A stretch of DNA of 64,000 bases, from the NCBI RefSeq assembly GCF_018141445.1, contig NZ_CP058649.1:2437001-2501000 (forward strand). Reading direction: 5' to 3'. Source of the stretch: Vallitalea pronyensis (GTDB taxonomy: Bacteria > Bacillota > Clostridia > Lachnospirales > Vallitaleaceae). The position numbers were made by a program, and so were the translations under genes. The notes under the pieces were generated by a model. It was not told the DNA's origin. It saw only the letters and a list, made by a program, of their open reading frames with translations, and did no database searches. Shown here piece by piece: positions 44,414 through 53,134 of this stretch (position 1 is its first letter; every line of letters starts with the position of its first letter).

Positions 44414-45453
44414 TTAAATATGAACTGAAAAAGAATGGGGTTATTCATCTCGGCATTATCATAAGTATACTGCTTATTCAATTGGTAATGCGGTTTATTT
44501 TACTTCCCAATGTACCCGATATGGTTGCTACACTCAATATTTGGATTATCATCATGACCATACCCATAGTGCTCATGATAAGAGGTGTATCTTTTGACAA
44601 AGATGAACACATCTTTTTAGTGCCGAAGAGTAAATTACATATCATAGGGGCTTATATGATTGCTGCATATATAGAATTAATTGCTTATAGTATTCTGTAT
44701 ATTGGTATATTGACACTGCTCCATGCCTTTCGGCTTGATTTTGGTAATATGTTAATGCTAATTGTCAATTTACATAAGTTATTCCTGATTTTTGTATGGT
44801 TTGTATGGGGATATCTGGTACTGGGTAGACAGAAGAAAAAATATATATTGGTACCTTTCTGTATTGGCTTTTTGATTATATTAAAAATGTTCTTGTCAGA
44901 CATGATGCTAAGTATCAATCATTATCATACCCGGCTTCTTGTGCATACAGGTTTTTGTATCATGCTCTCCATCTGGTTTATATTCAGTATAGCCAATGCC
45001 TACGGCTATGTGACCAACAAGAAAGAAAAAGTAATCAATTGGATTATTCATGGCTTGACGCTTTTGAGCTTAGTATTGATTATAGCCAACTATGCGCATC
45101 ATTTATATATGCATCGCAACATGGAAGCTGTGAACGACCCTCAACTTGTTGGCAAGTGGGAGCCAGTGGATTTTACAGATGACTACACCACATACGCACC
45201 TGAGGATAGAACAGTTTTAAAACTATTCATTGACCAAATAACGTTTATGGATAATGGTTCTTATAGAGGTGGTATTAATGATGGTAGATGGACACAAGGG
45301 TATATCACTGGATTTATATTTGATCATGCACGGTCAACATACGTCATAAAAGAGATTAATGGTGAGCCTTATCTCTTTATCGAGTGGTTAACTGGTGATT
45401 GTTCTTATATATCTTCAAAACCAAGTTACTATGTGTTAAAAAGAGCTTCATAA
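44401..45453 (+). CDS. ABC transporter membrane protein with C-terminal soluble domain
   Basis: The 350-residue protein has about six membrane segments in the first 240 residues (for example GIIISILLIQLVMRFILLP and IELIAYSILYIGILTLL) and then a soluble domain of about 110 residues. That domain begins LVGKWEPVDF and ends SYYVLKR, with YLFIEWLTGD in between. I recall similar GKWE-to-YYVLKR domains in other Firmicute membrane proteins, but no function. It probably forms the transporter with the ATPase upstream. No EAA loop is visible, as expected for an exporter. Confidence 0.75.
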   Translation: MGRLIKYELKKNGVIHLGIIISILLIQLVMRFILLPNVPDMVATLNIWIIIMTIPIVLMIRGVSFDKDEHIFLVPKSKLHIIGAYMIAAYIELIAYSILYIGILTLLHAFRLDFGNMLMLIVNLHKLFLIFVWFVWGYLVLGRQKKKYILVPFCIGFLIILKMFLSDMMLSINHYHTRLLVHTGFCIMLSIWFIFSIANAYGYVTNKKEKVINWIIHGLTLLSLVLIIANYAHHLYMHRNMEAVNDPQLVGKWEPVDFTDDYTTYAPEDRTVLKLFIDQITFMDNGSYRGGINDGRWTQGYITGFIFDHARSTYVIKEINGEPYLFIEWLTGDCSYISSKPSYYVLKRAS

Positions 45454-45498
45454 AGTAAAATCGTCATGATGGTTAAATCATGAACATAATAAAATAAG

Positions 45499-45538
45499 AA
45501 AGGCAATGACTGAGATTTTCCTTAAGTCATTGCCTTTT
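45499..45538. terminator. Bidirectional terminator between the ABC operon and deoD
   Basis: AAAGGCAATGACT (45499-45511) pairs with AGTCATTGCCTTTT (45525-45538). It lies between two convergent genes. Confidence 0.9.
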
Positions 45539-45544
45539 GATTAT

Positions 45545-46261
45545 TTACTCTGCAAACTCAAGAGCAATTTCCATCATTTTTGTAAATGCATTTTGTCGTT
45601 CTTCACTGGTTGTTTCTTCATGGGTCACAATAGAATCAGAAACAGTTAATAAACAGGCTGCTTTCTTACCTAACACTTTAGCATTAGCAAACAGTGCAAA
45701 AGATTCCATTTCAGCAGCAATACAACCATGATTATCTCTATAGGATTTGTAGCTATTAGGATCATCAGCATAGAATACATCGGAAGAATGGATACGTCCA
45801 CGAACAATAGGGATGTTCAATTCTTCTGCATGCTTAGCAATACGGTCGTTTATTTCTGGATTTGCTTCAATGACATCTTTGTCATACCCATTCTGTACTT
45901 TGGCATAGGTTGATTGTGACCAAGCTTCGTCTACTAAAATAACATCATATAATTTTAAATCGTTCGTGTAAGCACCACATGAACCGATACGAATGATGTT
46001 CTCTACGCCATAGAATTTATAAAGTTCGAAAGAATAGATACCGATACTTGGCATACCCATTCCTGAACCCATTACAGAAATTCGCTTTCCTTTGTAAGTA
46101 CCCGTGAAACCAAACATATTACGCACATGGTTAAACTGAACCACATCTTCTAAATAAGTATCCGCAATAAACTTAGCTCGTAATGGATCACCTGGCATTA
46201 AAACTGTTTTAGCAATGATGTTACTGTCGTTACACTCAATGTGAGGCGTTGGTATACTCAT
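45545..46261 (-). CDS. deoD: Purine-nucleoside phosphorylase, DeoD type
   Basis: The 238-residue enzyme is a trimer-of-dimers PNP. MSIPTPHIECNDSNIIAKTVLMPGDPLRAKFIA contains the GDPLRA phosphate site, MGMPSIGIYSFEL and IRIGSCGA the nucleoside site, and AAEMESFALF and TVSDS the catalytic region (aspartate of SDS). It splits purine nucleosides and deoxynucleosides with phosphate. Length matches the family. AAAGGAG precedes the ATG. It has its own promoter about 210 bp upstream with a long leader. Confidence 0.96.
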   Translation of the reverse strand: MSIPTPHIECNDSNIIAKTVLMPGDPLRAKFIADTYLEDVVQFNHVRNMFGFTGTYKGKRISVMGSGMGMPSIGIYSFELYKFYGVENIIRIGSCGAYTNDLKLYDVILVDEAWSQSTYAKVQNGYDKDVIEANPEINDRIAKHAEELNIPIVRGRIHSSDVFYADDPNSYKSYRDNHGCIAAEMESFALFANAKVLGKKAACLLTVSDSIVTHEETTSEERQNAFTKMMEIALEFAE

Positions 46262-46757
46262 TTTTATTCTCCTTTGCTATATGAAATAATATGTTGCTAT
46301 TTTCTTCATAACCACCCTTGATTATGTGAGAAAACATGACTGAGGAATGTGTCATACGCCTATATGGTCTTATCAGTTGTAAGGCATATCATGTAAAAGC
46401 ACATAAATGCTGAAAATCAGTGGTTCCTTTACAGCTTAATAAACGTAAGTAAATGGTATATTTATCTAAATTATTATACCATTATATTCCTATCTTAACA
46501 ACAAGTCATGGTTTAATTTATATCCTATTAGACCTATACTTTCAAGGTCATGTGTCCCTTTTTGGATAGCCAGCATTACTTCTTAAAAGGCCTAATATCT
46601 CTTCATTAGTATGACATTTTCAACTTAAGAATATAAGCATTTTCATGAAAAAAGGAAAATTTCCAAAAAAAGTTATTGGCATTTGCCAATAATGGGTATA
46701 TAATAGATGTGTAAAACACATTGACAGGTCAATAAACAAGCAAGGAGGAAATGCGTC
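46262..46757. other. Intergenic region, 496 bp: deoD leader and promoter of the MinD/NifX operon
   Basis: On the minus strand, TTGTTA (46501-46496) and TATAAT (46478-46473), 17 bp apart, would start a deoD message with a leader of about 200 nt. The leader can form an outer stem from CTGTAAAG and CTTTTACA with two small hairpins inside (CTGATTTTCAG and GCATTTATGTGC). I cannot match it to a known riboswitch. The plus-strand promoter is listed separately. Confidence 0.5.
46673..46733 (+). promoter_or_regulatory. Promoter with three stacked dyads of the MinD/NifX operon
   Basis: TTGGCA (46676-46681) and TATAAT (46699-46704) are 17 bp apart. The -35 box lies inside the perfect dyad TTATTGGCA-TT-TGCCAATAA (46673-46692). 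Downstream lie TGTGT-AAA-ACACA (46708-46720) and ATTGAC-AG-GTCAAT (46720-46733). The binding proteins are unknown; the Fur-family regulator at the end of the operon is one candidate. Confidence 0.7.
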
Positions 46758-47144
46758 ATGAAGATATGTATTTCAAGTACAATGGATAAAGAAGGAGCCA
46801 TAGCAGATAAACGATTCGGAAGGTGCCCTTATTATGCCATTTATGACCAAGCAACAAAAGACTATCATTTTATTGAAAATGAAGGATTGGCAGAAGCACA
46901 TGGTGCGGGTTTAAAGGCAGCACAAACCATGGTTGACCAAGGGGTTCAAGTGGTTATTACAGGCAATGTGGGACCGAATGCTTTGCGTGTTTTAGATGCT
47001 GGTCATATAAAAACCTTCGCCATGAAGGGAAATAAGGTTGAAGACCAGATAAAGTATTATCAAGCAGGTGAACTAAAAGAAATAACAACGCCAGGAGCGC
47101 CCCATGGCGGCAAGGGTAGAAATGGATTTGGGCATCAAAGATAG
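46758..47144 (+). CDS. NifX/NifB-type (dinitrogenase cofactor domain) protein
   Basis: The 128-residue protein has the small NifX/NafY/orange-protein-type domain: MKICISSTMDKEGAIADKRF, GRCPYYAIYD and VVITGNVGPNALRVL. It ends in a Gly/His-rich tail (GAPHGGKGRNGFGHQR) that could bind metal. No nitrogenase genes are nearby. In the orange-protein (ORP) loci of Desulfovibrio such domains go together with paired MinD-type ATPases, as here. It is the first gene of a five-gene operon. AAGGAGG precedes the ATG. Confidence 0.85.
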   Translation: MKICISSTMDKEGAIADKRFGRCPYYAIYDQATKDYHFIENEGLAEAHGAGLKAAQTMVDQGVQVVITGNVGPNALRVLDAGHIKTFAMKGNKVEDQIKYYQAGELKEITTPGAPHGGKGRNGFGHQR

Positions 47145-47155
47145 GATGAAAGCAG

Positions 47156-47998
47156 ATGAAGATAGCAGTCATAAGTGGAAAAGGTGGTACAGGAAAAACA
47201 ACAGTAGCCACTAATCTGGCTACTGTCATGAAAGCAACTTACGTGGATTGTGACGTAGAAGAACCTAATGGCTTTATCTTTTTAAAGCCAGATATTAAGG
47301 AAAGCTTAGATGTCACCATACCAGTGCCGACCATTGATACAGACAAATGTAACCATTGTAAAGCTTGTGTAGATATCTGCCAGTTTAACGCCTTAATCCA
47401 TGTGGATAAGGTGATGGTTTTTGAAAAACTGTGTCACGGTTGTGGTGCTTGCCAAGCTGTCTGTCCTACATTGGCTATTACAGAAGAAGAACGTCCCATA
47501 GGTAGGATTCAGATAGGTACTTATGGTGAGGAAGGTATGGCATGTCTTAGTGGTACACTTAATCTGACAGAGCCCATGGCAGGTCCTATTATTAGCCAGC
47601 TAAAAGGTAGATTAGGTCAAGAAACAAGCCTGATTGATTGTTCACCAGGCACATCATGTAATGTGGTGAAAGGCTTATTGGATGCCACATATGCCATTCT
47701 TGTAACAGAACCAACGGCTTTTGGATTGCATGACCTTCTATTAGCCATTGATTTGGTGGAGCAGATGAGCATACCTTTTGGTATCGTTATCAATCGGGTG
47801 CATGAATCACACAATCAAGTGTCTTTATACTGTAAAAGCAAGGGCTATACATTATTAGGTGAAATACCTTATGATAGACAGATTGCAACATTGTATTCCA
47901 ATGGGGAGTTATTAGTGCGACAGTCTCAATATAAAGCCATGTTTCATGAGATTGCTGACGGTGTAAAGGAGGCGATGGCATGCAGCTCGTCATTATAA
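47156..47998 (+). CDS. MinD/ParA-type ATPase with inserted ferredoxin domain (first of a pair)
   Basis: The 280-residue protein has the deviant Walker A KGGTGKTT (residues about 8-15) and, at about 55-120, an inserted two-cluster ferredoxin with [15 protein letters not shown] and [15 protein letters not shown]. The later [17 protein letters not shown] and GIVINR belong to the MinD/Mrp ATPase fold. It is thought to move or insert metal clusters in a nucleotide-dependent way. Its end overlaps the start of its paralogue by 19 bp. The arrangement matches the ATPase pairs of ORP-type loci. Confidence 0.9.
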   Translation: MKIAVISGKGGTGKTTVATNLATVMKATYVDCDVEEPNGFIFLKPDIKESLDVTIPVPTIDTDKCNHCKACVDICQFNALIHVDKVMVFEKLCHGCGACQAVCPTLAITEEERPIGRIQIGTYGEEGMACLSGTLNLTEPMAGPIISQLKGRLGQETSLIDCSPGTSCNVVKGLLDATYAILVTEPTAFGLHDLLLAIDLVEQMSIPFGIVINRVHESHNQVSLYCKSKGYTLLGEIPYDRQIATLYSNGELLVRQSQYKAMFHEIADGVKEAMACSSSL

Positions 47999-48828
47999 GC
48001 GGTAAGGGTGGGACAGGAAAAACCACCATTGCAGCCTCTTTTGCTTACTTAAGCCAAGATAGTATTAAGTGCGATTGTGATGTGGATGCTTCTAATCTAC
48101 ATATTGTTTTAGGGGGAGAGGATATAGAAAGAGAACCTTATATTGGTGCAAAAGCTGCTTCTATCATGCCAGACAAGTGCATACAATGTGGAGCGTGTGA
48201 GCGTATGTGCCGTTATGATGCCATCCACGATTTTAAGATTAACCCACTTAAATGTGAAGGATGTGCAGCATGTACAGTGGTTTGTCCAGCTAATGCTATT
48301 GAACTAAAGGATGAAGTAACTGGCGATACCCTTGTGACACAGACGACCCGAGGCATATTATCAAGAGCCCATATGATACCAGGAGCAGAAGGTTCAGGAA
48401 AGCTCGTAACAGATGTAAGAAAAAAAGCAAAAAAATATGGTACAGATGAGGACCTTTATCTGTTAGATGGGACACCAGGTGTTGGTTGTGCTGTCATGGC
48501 ATCTATTACAGGATGCCAAGGAGCACTTATCGTTGTGGAACCCACACAATCAGGACTTAGTGATTTCAAAAGGGTATTATCTGTGGTCCATCACTTTAAG
48601 GTGCACCCTTATATATGCATCAATAAATACGATATAAATGAGAGGATAACCAAAGAAATCGAAGCATTTTGTCAAGAAGCATCCATAGAGGTGATTGGTA
48701 AAATACCATTTGACACGTGGGTTGATACATCTATCAATGGGTTAAAGCCCATTGTCTTATATGAAGAAAGTGCAGCCGGGCATGCTATAAGAGACATGTG
48801 GCATGACCTTCAACATAAGATTGGATAA
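47980..48828 (+). CDS. MinD/ParA-type ATPase with inserted ferredoxin domain (second of a pair)
   Basis: This 282-residue paralogue of the previous protein also has KGGTGKTT in the Walker A position and a ferredoxin insert with [15 protein letters not shown] and [15 protein letters not shown]. The first cluster motif ends CRYD rather than CPxx. [19 protein letters not shown] and YICINKYDI match the ATPase fold. The two are likely to act as a heterodimer. AAGGAGG lies inside the end of the upstream gene. The NifX-type gene follows after 32 bp. Confidence 0.9.
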   Translation: MQLVIISGKGGTGKTTIAASFAYLSQDSIKCDCDVDASNLHIVLGGEDIEREPYIGAKAASIMPDKCIQCGACERMCRYDAIHDFKINPLKCEGCAACTVVCPANAIELKDEVTGDTLVTQTTRGILSRAHMIPGAEGSGKLVTDVRKKAKKYGTDEDLYLLDGTPGVGCAVMASITGCQGALIVVEPTQSGLSDFKRVLSVVHHFKVHPYICINKYDINERITKEIEAFCQEASIEVIGKIPFDTWVDTSINGLKPIVLYEESAAGHAIRDMWHDLQHKIG

Positions 48829-48860
48829 CATGTTATATCATAGAATAAGGAGGATTTTAA

Positions 48861-49217
48861 ATGAAAGTAGCTGTTGCTAAAGACGGTACACAAGTATCAG
48901 GACATTTTGGACATTGTGAAGGGTTTCAAGTGTATAACATCAATGATAAAGAGGTGCTAGGAAGTGCATTTGTTCCTAATCCAGGTCATCGACCAGGTTT
49001 TTTGCCTGTATTCCTAGCTGACCAAAATGTGAATGTTATTGTTTCAGGTGGTATGGGAGCCACGGCTCAAGAATTATTTAATCAGAATAAGATTCAAGTT
49101 GTTGTAGGTGCAACAGGTTCCATTGATGAGGTGGTTCAGCGATATATAAATGGACAATTAAAATCCACAGGAAGTGTTTGTGAGGAGCATGCTCACCATG
49201 ATAGTTGTGGTGAATAA
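48861..49217 (+). CDS. NifX/NifB-type (dinitrogenase cofactor domain) protein, second copy
   Basis: The 118-residue protein has the same fold as the first gene of the operon. It starts MKVAVAKDGTQVSGHFGHCEGFQVY and has VIVSGGMGATAQELF. The HFGHCEGF segment resembles the cofactor-holding loop of the family, and the tail CEEHAHHDSCGE could bind metal. Together with the other copy and the two ATPases it may form an iron-sulfur or mixed-metal carrier complex. The substrate protein is unknown. Confidence 0.85.
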   Translation: MKVAVAKDGTQVSGHFGHCEGFQVYNINDKEVLGSAFVPNPGHRPGFLPVFLADQNVNVIVSGGMGATAQELFNQNKIQVVVGATGSIDEVVQRYINGQLKSTGSVCEEHAHHDSCGE

Positions 49218-49248
49218 GCAACATATTTTATCTTAAAAGGTGGTTTGT

Positions 49249-49686
49249 ATGGATAATAAAATGATGAAACTGGAAAAAATCTGTGAAGACAATAATGTGC
49301 GTTTAACAACAAGGCGACGTGCTGTTCTGGAATTGTTCCTCAAGCATGAAGACCATTTACGCGCTGAAGATATCCATAACCTTTTAAAACACACTGGCAT
49401 TGGTTATGCTACCGTCTATCGTACCCTTGAGATTCTAGAACGTATCGGTATCATACAAGAAGTCATGATTGATCAAGTGAAATACTACGAATTACGTATG
49501 TTCAGTGAAAAATGTTTACATGTACATTTTAAATGTGAAACATGTAAAGAGGTATTCGACTGTCAAGATGTTAAGTTAGGATTGGATATTATTGATCTTC
49601 GAGATTACACAGAAAAAACGTATGGTGTTAAAGTCCATGATCTGGCTATTGTGATGGTAGGTCAATGTGAAAAATGCCAACTGTAA
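49249..49686 (+). CDS. Fur family transcriptional regulator
   Basis: The 145-residue protein has the Fur winged helix (RLTTRRRAVLELFLKHEDHL to GIGYATVYRTLEILERIGII, residues about 15-70) and the dimerisation domain with HVHFKCETC and a C-terminal CEKC, which together make the structural zinc site. It ends the operon of metal-cluster proteins and may control it. Whether it senses iron, zinc or peroxide cannot be told. I use the ATG at 49249, eight bases after AAAGG; a GTG at 49240 is less likely. Confidence 0.9.
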   Translation: MDNKMMKLEKICEDNNVRLTTRRRAVLELFLKHEDHLRAEDIHNLLKHTGIGYATVYRTLEILERIGIIQEVMIDQVKYYELRMFSEKCLHVHFKCETCKEVFDCQDVKLGLDIIDLRDYTEKTYGVKVHDLAIVMVGQCEKCQL

Positions 49687-49811
49687 GAACGTGAATAAAT
49701 CATGGTGAACAAATAGAGGTCAAGGGTATATAGGAAGTACCTTGCATTTATTCATTGAAAATGTCATAATCATACTATTATTGATGATTAAGCATAATAG
49801 GAGGAATGACC

Positions 49812-49967
49812 ATGACATATTATTGCCCATCTTGCAAAGGTGAATTATCTGAAGAGACAGGATGCGGTTCGGTCAGCTATTTTTGTAACCATTGTAAGAA
49901 ACTTATATCAAGACAAAGTATCCTAAAGAAAGAGCAAGTAGATGAACAGAAAGATGATAAACGTTAA
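49812..49967 (+). CDS. Small zinc-ribbon protein (51 residues)
   Basis: This short gene has a good AGGAGG site and encodes MTYYCPSCKGELSEETG at the start, with CPSC and CNHC making a four-cysteine zinc ribbon, and then a lysine/glutamate-rich tail. Similar small zinc-ribbon proteins such as YfgJ have no firm function. It follows the Fur-type gene after 125 bp and precedes a terminator shared with the convergent DUF3783-like gene. Confidence 0.8.
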   Translation: MTYYCPSCKGELSEETGCGSVSYFCNHCKKLISRQSILKKEQVDEQKDDKR

Positions 49968-50006
49968 TAAGTAAGTAGGATGTAATATCATGTAGTCAGG
50001 TGGATG

Positions 50007-50033
50007 TATGAGTAAGCTTAATGCTTACTCATA
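50007..50033. terminator. Terminator between convergent genes
   Basis: TATGAGTAAGC (50007-50017) and GCTTACTCATA (50023-50033) are perfect partners. The hairpin overlaps the stop of the DUF3783-type gene. Confidence 0.75.
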
Positions 50034-50425
50034 CTCATTTTCTCACGTACAAGTTCCTTAAGCAATTCTCCAAACTGCCACTTTTTAGACGTAGGTGTTA
50101 CGACTGCAAAAAGTGGTTTTTTTAATTCTAATTTCTTAAAATCACTAATAAATGTATGCACTTCACCATTAGAAAGTGCATTCAAGATAATGGACTTTGG
50201 TTTAACACCTGTTTTGTATGGTGTAGGTATAAGCTGGTTATTAAGAATATCTTCAATTTTATTACCTAACATGGTATCTGTTACAAGAACACAGTCCTCT
50301 ATGCCCATACCATTAGCAAATGCTGTAATTTGTTTGATTTCTGTCGTATCATACCCATAAATCATAAGGCAAGGTCTACCTTCAGGTCGATGGGTATCTT
50401 GTTTATTAATCTGCTCAAATGACAT
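50018..50425 (-). CDS. DUF3783 family protein
   Basis: This 135-residue protein fits the small clostridial DUF3783 family: LMIYGYDTTEIKQITAFANG followed by a conserved DxMxGNKIEDIL region and the late LFAVVTPTSKKWQFGELLKEL. The function is unknown. I take the ATG at 50425, eight bases after GGAGG; an upstream in-frame ATG lacks a ribosome site. Confidence 0.8.
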   Translation of the reverse strand: MSFEQINKQDTHRPEGRPCLMIYGYDTTEIKQITAFANGMGIEDCVLVTDTMLGNKIEDILNNQLIPTPYKTGVKPKSIILNALSNGEVHTFISDFKKLELKKPLFAVVTPTSKKWQFGELLKELVREKMSMSKH

Positions 50426-50740
50426 TGATACATCCTCCAATCTTATTTAGCTCATACTTTATTTTATCTTATAGGAAAGCCCACAATTTAACAAATGAGA
50501 TAGAATCATTCTCATTTGTGCTAATGAAACTTTCCTAACGGACAAATCCGCTTTGCGGAACGAGGCGTAGCCTCTTTTGTTCTTAGCGTATATGCAATCT
50601 TAAATTTATGCCATAGAAATGCTGTTACTGCTTGTACTCACAGCATATCATAATGACATAGGGTTTATCAAGAATAGATGTGAAAAAAAAGAACATACTA
50701 AGCATATCATGATAATGAAATCCATAGTATGAGGTGAATA
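50426..50740. other. Intergenic region, 315 bp, with copy B of the structured repeat
   Basis: Apart from the 121-bp repeat at 50463-50583, the region is AT-rich. A frame on the minus strand over 50648-50854 has no ribosome site and overlaps the small gene at 50741, so I do not call it. Confidence 0.5.
50463..50583 (-). repeat. 121-bp structured dispersed repeat, copy B
   Basis: This is the inverted counterpart of copy A (555-675) with only a handful of substitutions. The hairpins are kept. It begins near the start of the DUF3783-type gene, while copy A lies upstream of the SH3 lipoprotein gene; both sit shortly 5' of a minus-strand gene. Confidence 0.85.
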
Positions 50741-50878
50741 ATGATGGCAAAAGACAGTCAACCTGACAATAAAAAGGCACGTATGGAAAAAAGCAATTAT
50801 CAAACCCCCATCACAAGGGAAAATATGAATCATAATCCAAATGCTAAGAAACAATCTATAAAACGTAATGACGTATAA
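50741..50878 (+). CDS. Small hydrophilic protein (45 residues), unknown function
   Basis: The ATG is preceded by TATGAGGTGAATA. The product is strongly charged and rich in Lys, Asn and Gln (starting MMAKDSQPDNKKARMEK) with no hydrophobic part. It could be a spore-associated or nucleic-acid-binding small protein, but I do not recognise it. The good ribosome site and the absence of a competing gene are the main support. Confidence 0.5.
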   Translation: MMAKDSQPDNKKARMEKSNYQTPITRENMNHNPNAKKQSIKRNDV

Positions 50879-51220
50879 GTTGCTTATGTCATGGAGTTTT
50901 ATTTGACTTAGTGTGTCATTTAATTCTTTTAGAAATTATAGGAATAGGAAGGGCTGAAAAATACGATCATCCGGTAATATCATTGGTCAGATTCTTTGGC
51001 TCCTTTTTTATTGGAACTAGGCGTAAAGTACTATTTTTCCATCTTATACCATCTATCCCTCATCCTATAAACCTTGTCTTCATAAGGCTTTATGTTAATC
51101 ATGTTATAAAATTAATAGAAATCGCTTCGCTGCGTCAGTTGAAAAAAATATTAGACTTTGATATAATGTCATTAAAGTTTCGTCAATTTTCAACACAATA
51201 CTATGATAGGTGGTTATGGG
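50879..51220. other. Intergenic region, 342 bp, no supported gene
   Basis: A long frame starting at 50911 runs into the chemoreceptor gene in another frame, has no ribosome site and no recognisable domain, so it is probably chance. No promoter stands out clearly. Confidence 0.4.
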
Positions 51221-52999
51221 ATGACAAAACAAAGGGATTTTCGAATGAAACAAAGTTTTTGGAAGACTGCACTCATATTAAGTTTAAGTGTTATTGGTAC
51301 AATGCTTATTATGTATTTTGTTACCGATATCTTAATCAGAGGCATTCTTGTAGTGGTTCTATTAGGTGCAGCACTATTCATACTCAAGTTAATGAGTAAG
51401 GGTAATGGTACATATGTAACGGAAGACACAGAGGTACTTACAGAAGTGACAGAAACAGATGACTTACAAGAGCGACTCAAACAAATAGCTGTATCGGCAG
51501 AAGGTATTATAAAAGATGGTTACACCAAACAGCTACCTGTTATCGCCAACGATGATATCGGAAAAATTGCAGAAGCTTTTAATTATTTATTGGACCACAT
51601 AAAAGGTTTTGTAAAAGAGCTAGATGATCTATCAGAAGAATCATCCGATACAAGTCGTAATCTCGCAGATATAACAGAGCGTACCTCTTGTGTCATGGAA
51701 GAAGTCACAGCAACACTAGAAGAATTAACATCGAATACGGTTCAGTTAAATGGCAGCATAGAAGGTATTGCAGATGGGGCAAAAGAGGTTGAGAATTTAA
51801 CCAGCTTAGGCATAGCTTCTTTACAAGAATTAGACCATAAGATGACACATATTGTCCAAGAAGCTGATCAAGCAACCTTAAGTATTCAAGAGTTAAATAA
51901 AGCGTCTGAGAAGATGAAAGGTATTATCGACGTCATATCAGGTATAGCCAAGCAAACCAATCTATTAGCACTCAATGCGGCCATTGAAGCGGCACGAGCA
52001 GGTGAGATGGGAAAAGGTTTTGCCGTTGTAGCAGATGAAGTTAGAATCTTAGCAGGTAATACACAAGAATCTCTAGAAAACATCAGTGATTTAATCAGTA
52101 GTTTTTCTTATGAAACATCCAAAACCGTTCAATTAATAGACTCCAATAATAAAGACATTGTAGAAGGTGGCGCTATCCTAAAAGAGACCTCCAATACATT
52201 TAATGTGATTGCAGAAAATATATCGCATATGGTAGAAGGCATTAATAAATCCGTATCTGCCAGTTCACAGATAGCTAGCGGTAGTCAGGAAATAGCTTCT
52301 GCAACAGGCGTACAAACGAACGCTATGTCAGAAATAGCAGATATGTCTCAGAAATTATCAAACATGTCAACGCAGTTAAAATCTACTTTAGCAGATACAC
52401 AAATAGGTGGGGCAGATATACAATTTGATTTGGCTGGTTATGATCAAAACCTATCCTTAATATCACCCAGTCAGAAAACAGATTTAAAACAGTCCATTGG
52501 TGTTGATCAGAAGTTTGTCATTGGTATGATTGCACGACTAGAACCCATAAAAGGCTATGAGTTCTTTATCCGAGGTATGAAAGCGTTGCTGAACCAATAT
52601 AGCAATGCCATATGTATCATTGTTGGTGATGGTTCTCTTGAGCAATCATTAAAAGAACAAGTGAGACGTGAAAATCTTGGAGACAGCATTAAATTTTTAG
52701 GCTATCGAAAAGACATACAAAAGCTATTATCCATCATGGATGTGGTTGTCTTAACATCACAAAAAGAAGGGATGCCTCCACAAATTTTAGTAGAAGCCAT
52801 GGCTTCAAGTAAACCAGTAGTAGCGACGAATGTAAAAGGCAATAAAATATTAGTTAAGCATAATAAAACTGGGCTTCTTGTGGATTATAATGATACAATG
52901 TCCCTATCCAAGTCCATTGAAATGTTCATCCAAGATCCTAATAAAGGCGTGGACTATGGACAAGCGGGAAGAAAACGATTGGAAGATTTAATGGGTTAA
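51221..52999 (+). CDS. Chemoreceptor fused to a GT4-type glycosyltransferase C-terminal domain
   Basis: The 592-residue protein is one continuous frame. Residues about 12-58 form two membrane helices with only a few residues between them, so there is no extracellular sensor. A HAMP-like linker (about 75-125) is followed by a full MCP signalling domain (about 140-400) with [21 protein letters not shown] and [15 protein letters not shown]. After a linker (400-430) comes a Rossmann-like domain typical of the C-terminal half of GT4 glycosyltransferases: [43 protein letters not shown], and [13 protein letters not shown] with [10 protein letters not shown]. Arginine and lysine of the nucleotide-sugar site are present; the two glutamates are spaced by eight residues rather than the usual seven. 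The acceptor-binding N-terminal half is missing. It may sense a nucleotide sugar. AGGTGG lies before the ATG at 51221. Confidence 0.88.
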   Translation: MTKQRDFRMKQSFWKTALILSLSVIGTMLIMYFVTDILIRGILVVVLLGAALFILKLMSKGNGTYVTEDTEVLTEVTETDDLQERLKQIAVSAEGIIKDGYTKQLPVIANDDIGKIAEAFNYLLDHIKGFVKELDDLSEESSDTSRNLADITERTSCVMEEVTATLEELTSNTVQLNGSIEGIADGAKEVENLTSLGIASLQELDHKMTHIVQEADQATLSIQELNKASEKMKGIIDVISGIAKQTNLLALNAAIEAARAGEMGKGFAVVADEVRILAGNTQESLENISDLISSFSYETSKTVQLIDSNNKDIVEGGAILKETSNTFNVIAENISHMVEGINKSVSASSQIASGSQEIASATGVQTNAMSEIADMSQKLSNMSTQLKSTLADTQIGGADIQFDLAGYDQNLSLISPSQKTDLKQSIGVDQKFVIGMIARLEPIKGYEFFIRGMKALLNQYSNAICIIVGDGSLEQSLKEQVRRENLGDSIKFLGYRKDIQKLLSIMDVVVLTSQKEGMPPQILVEAMASSKPVVATNVKGNKILVKHNKTGLLVDYNDTMSLSKSIEMFIQDPNKGVDYGQAGRKRLEDLMG

Positions 53000-53134
53000 T
53001 AATTATATTTTCAATTGAAGAATAATAGGATATACTATTGGTTCTTCTATAAAAGCGAGATAACCCAACAGCTTTTATGGATTAACAGTGTATCTCATAA
53101 CATGGAATTGAAAAGATAATTAGGAGGTTTAGGA

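Noticed and set aside
46262..46472. Purine riboswitch in the deoD leader
   Set aside because: The conserved core sequences of the purine riboswitch could not be found, although the leader may fold.
46758..49217. Nitrogenase cofactor genes
   Set aside because: Only NifX-type domains occur, with MinD-like ATPases and no nifHDK, nifB or nifE; the ORP-like explanation is better.
50911..51399. Long plus-strand frame of 162 codons before and over the chemoreceptor gene
   Set aside because: It has no ribosome site, no recognisable domain, unusual composition and overlaps the well-supported gene in another frame.
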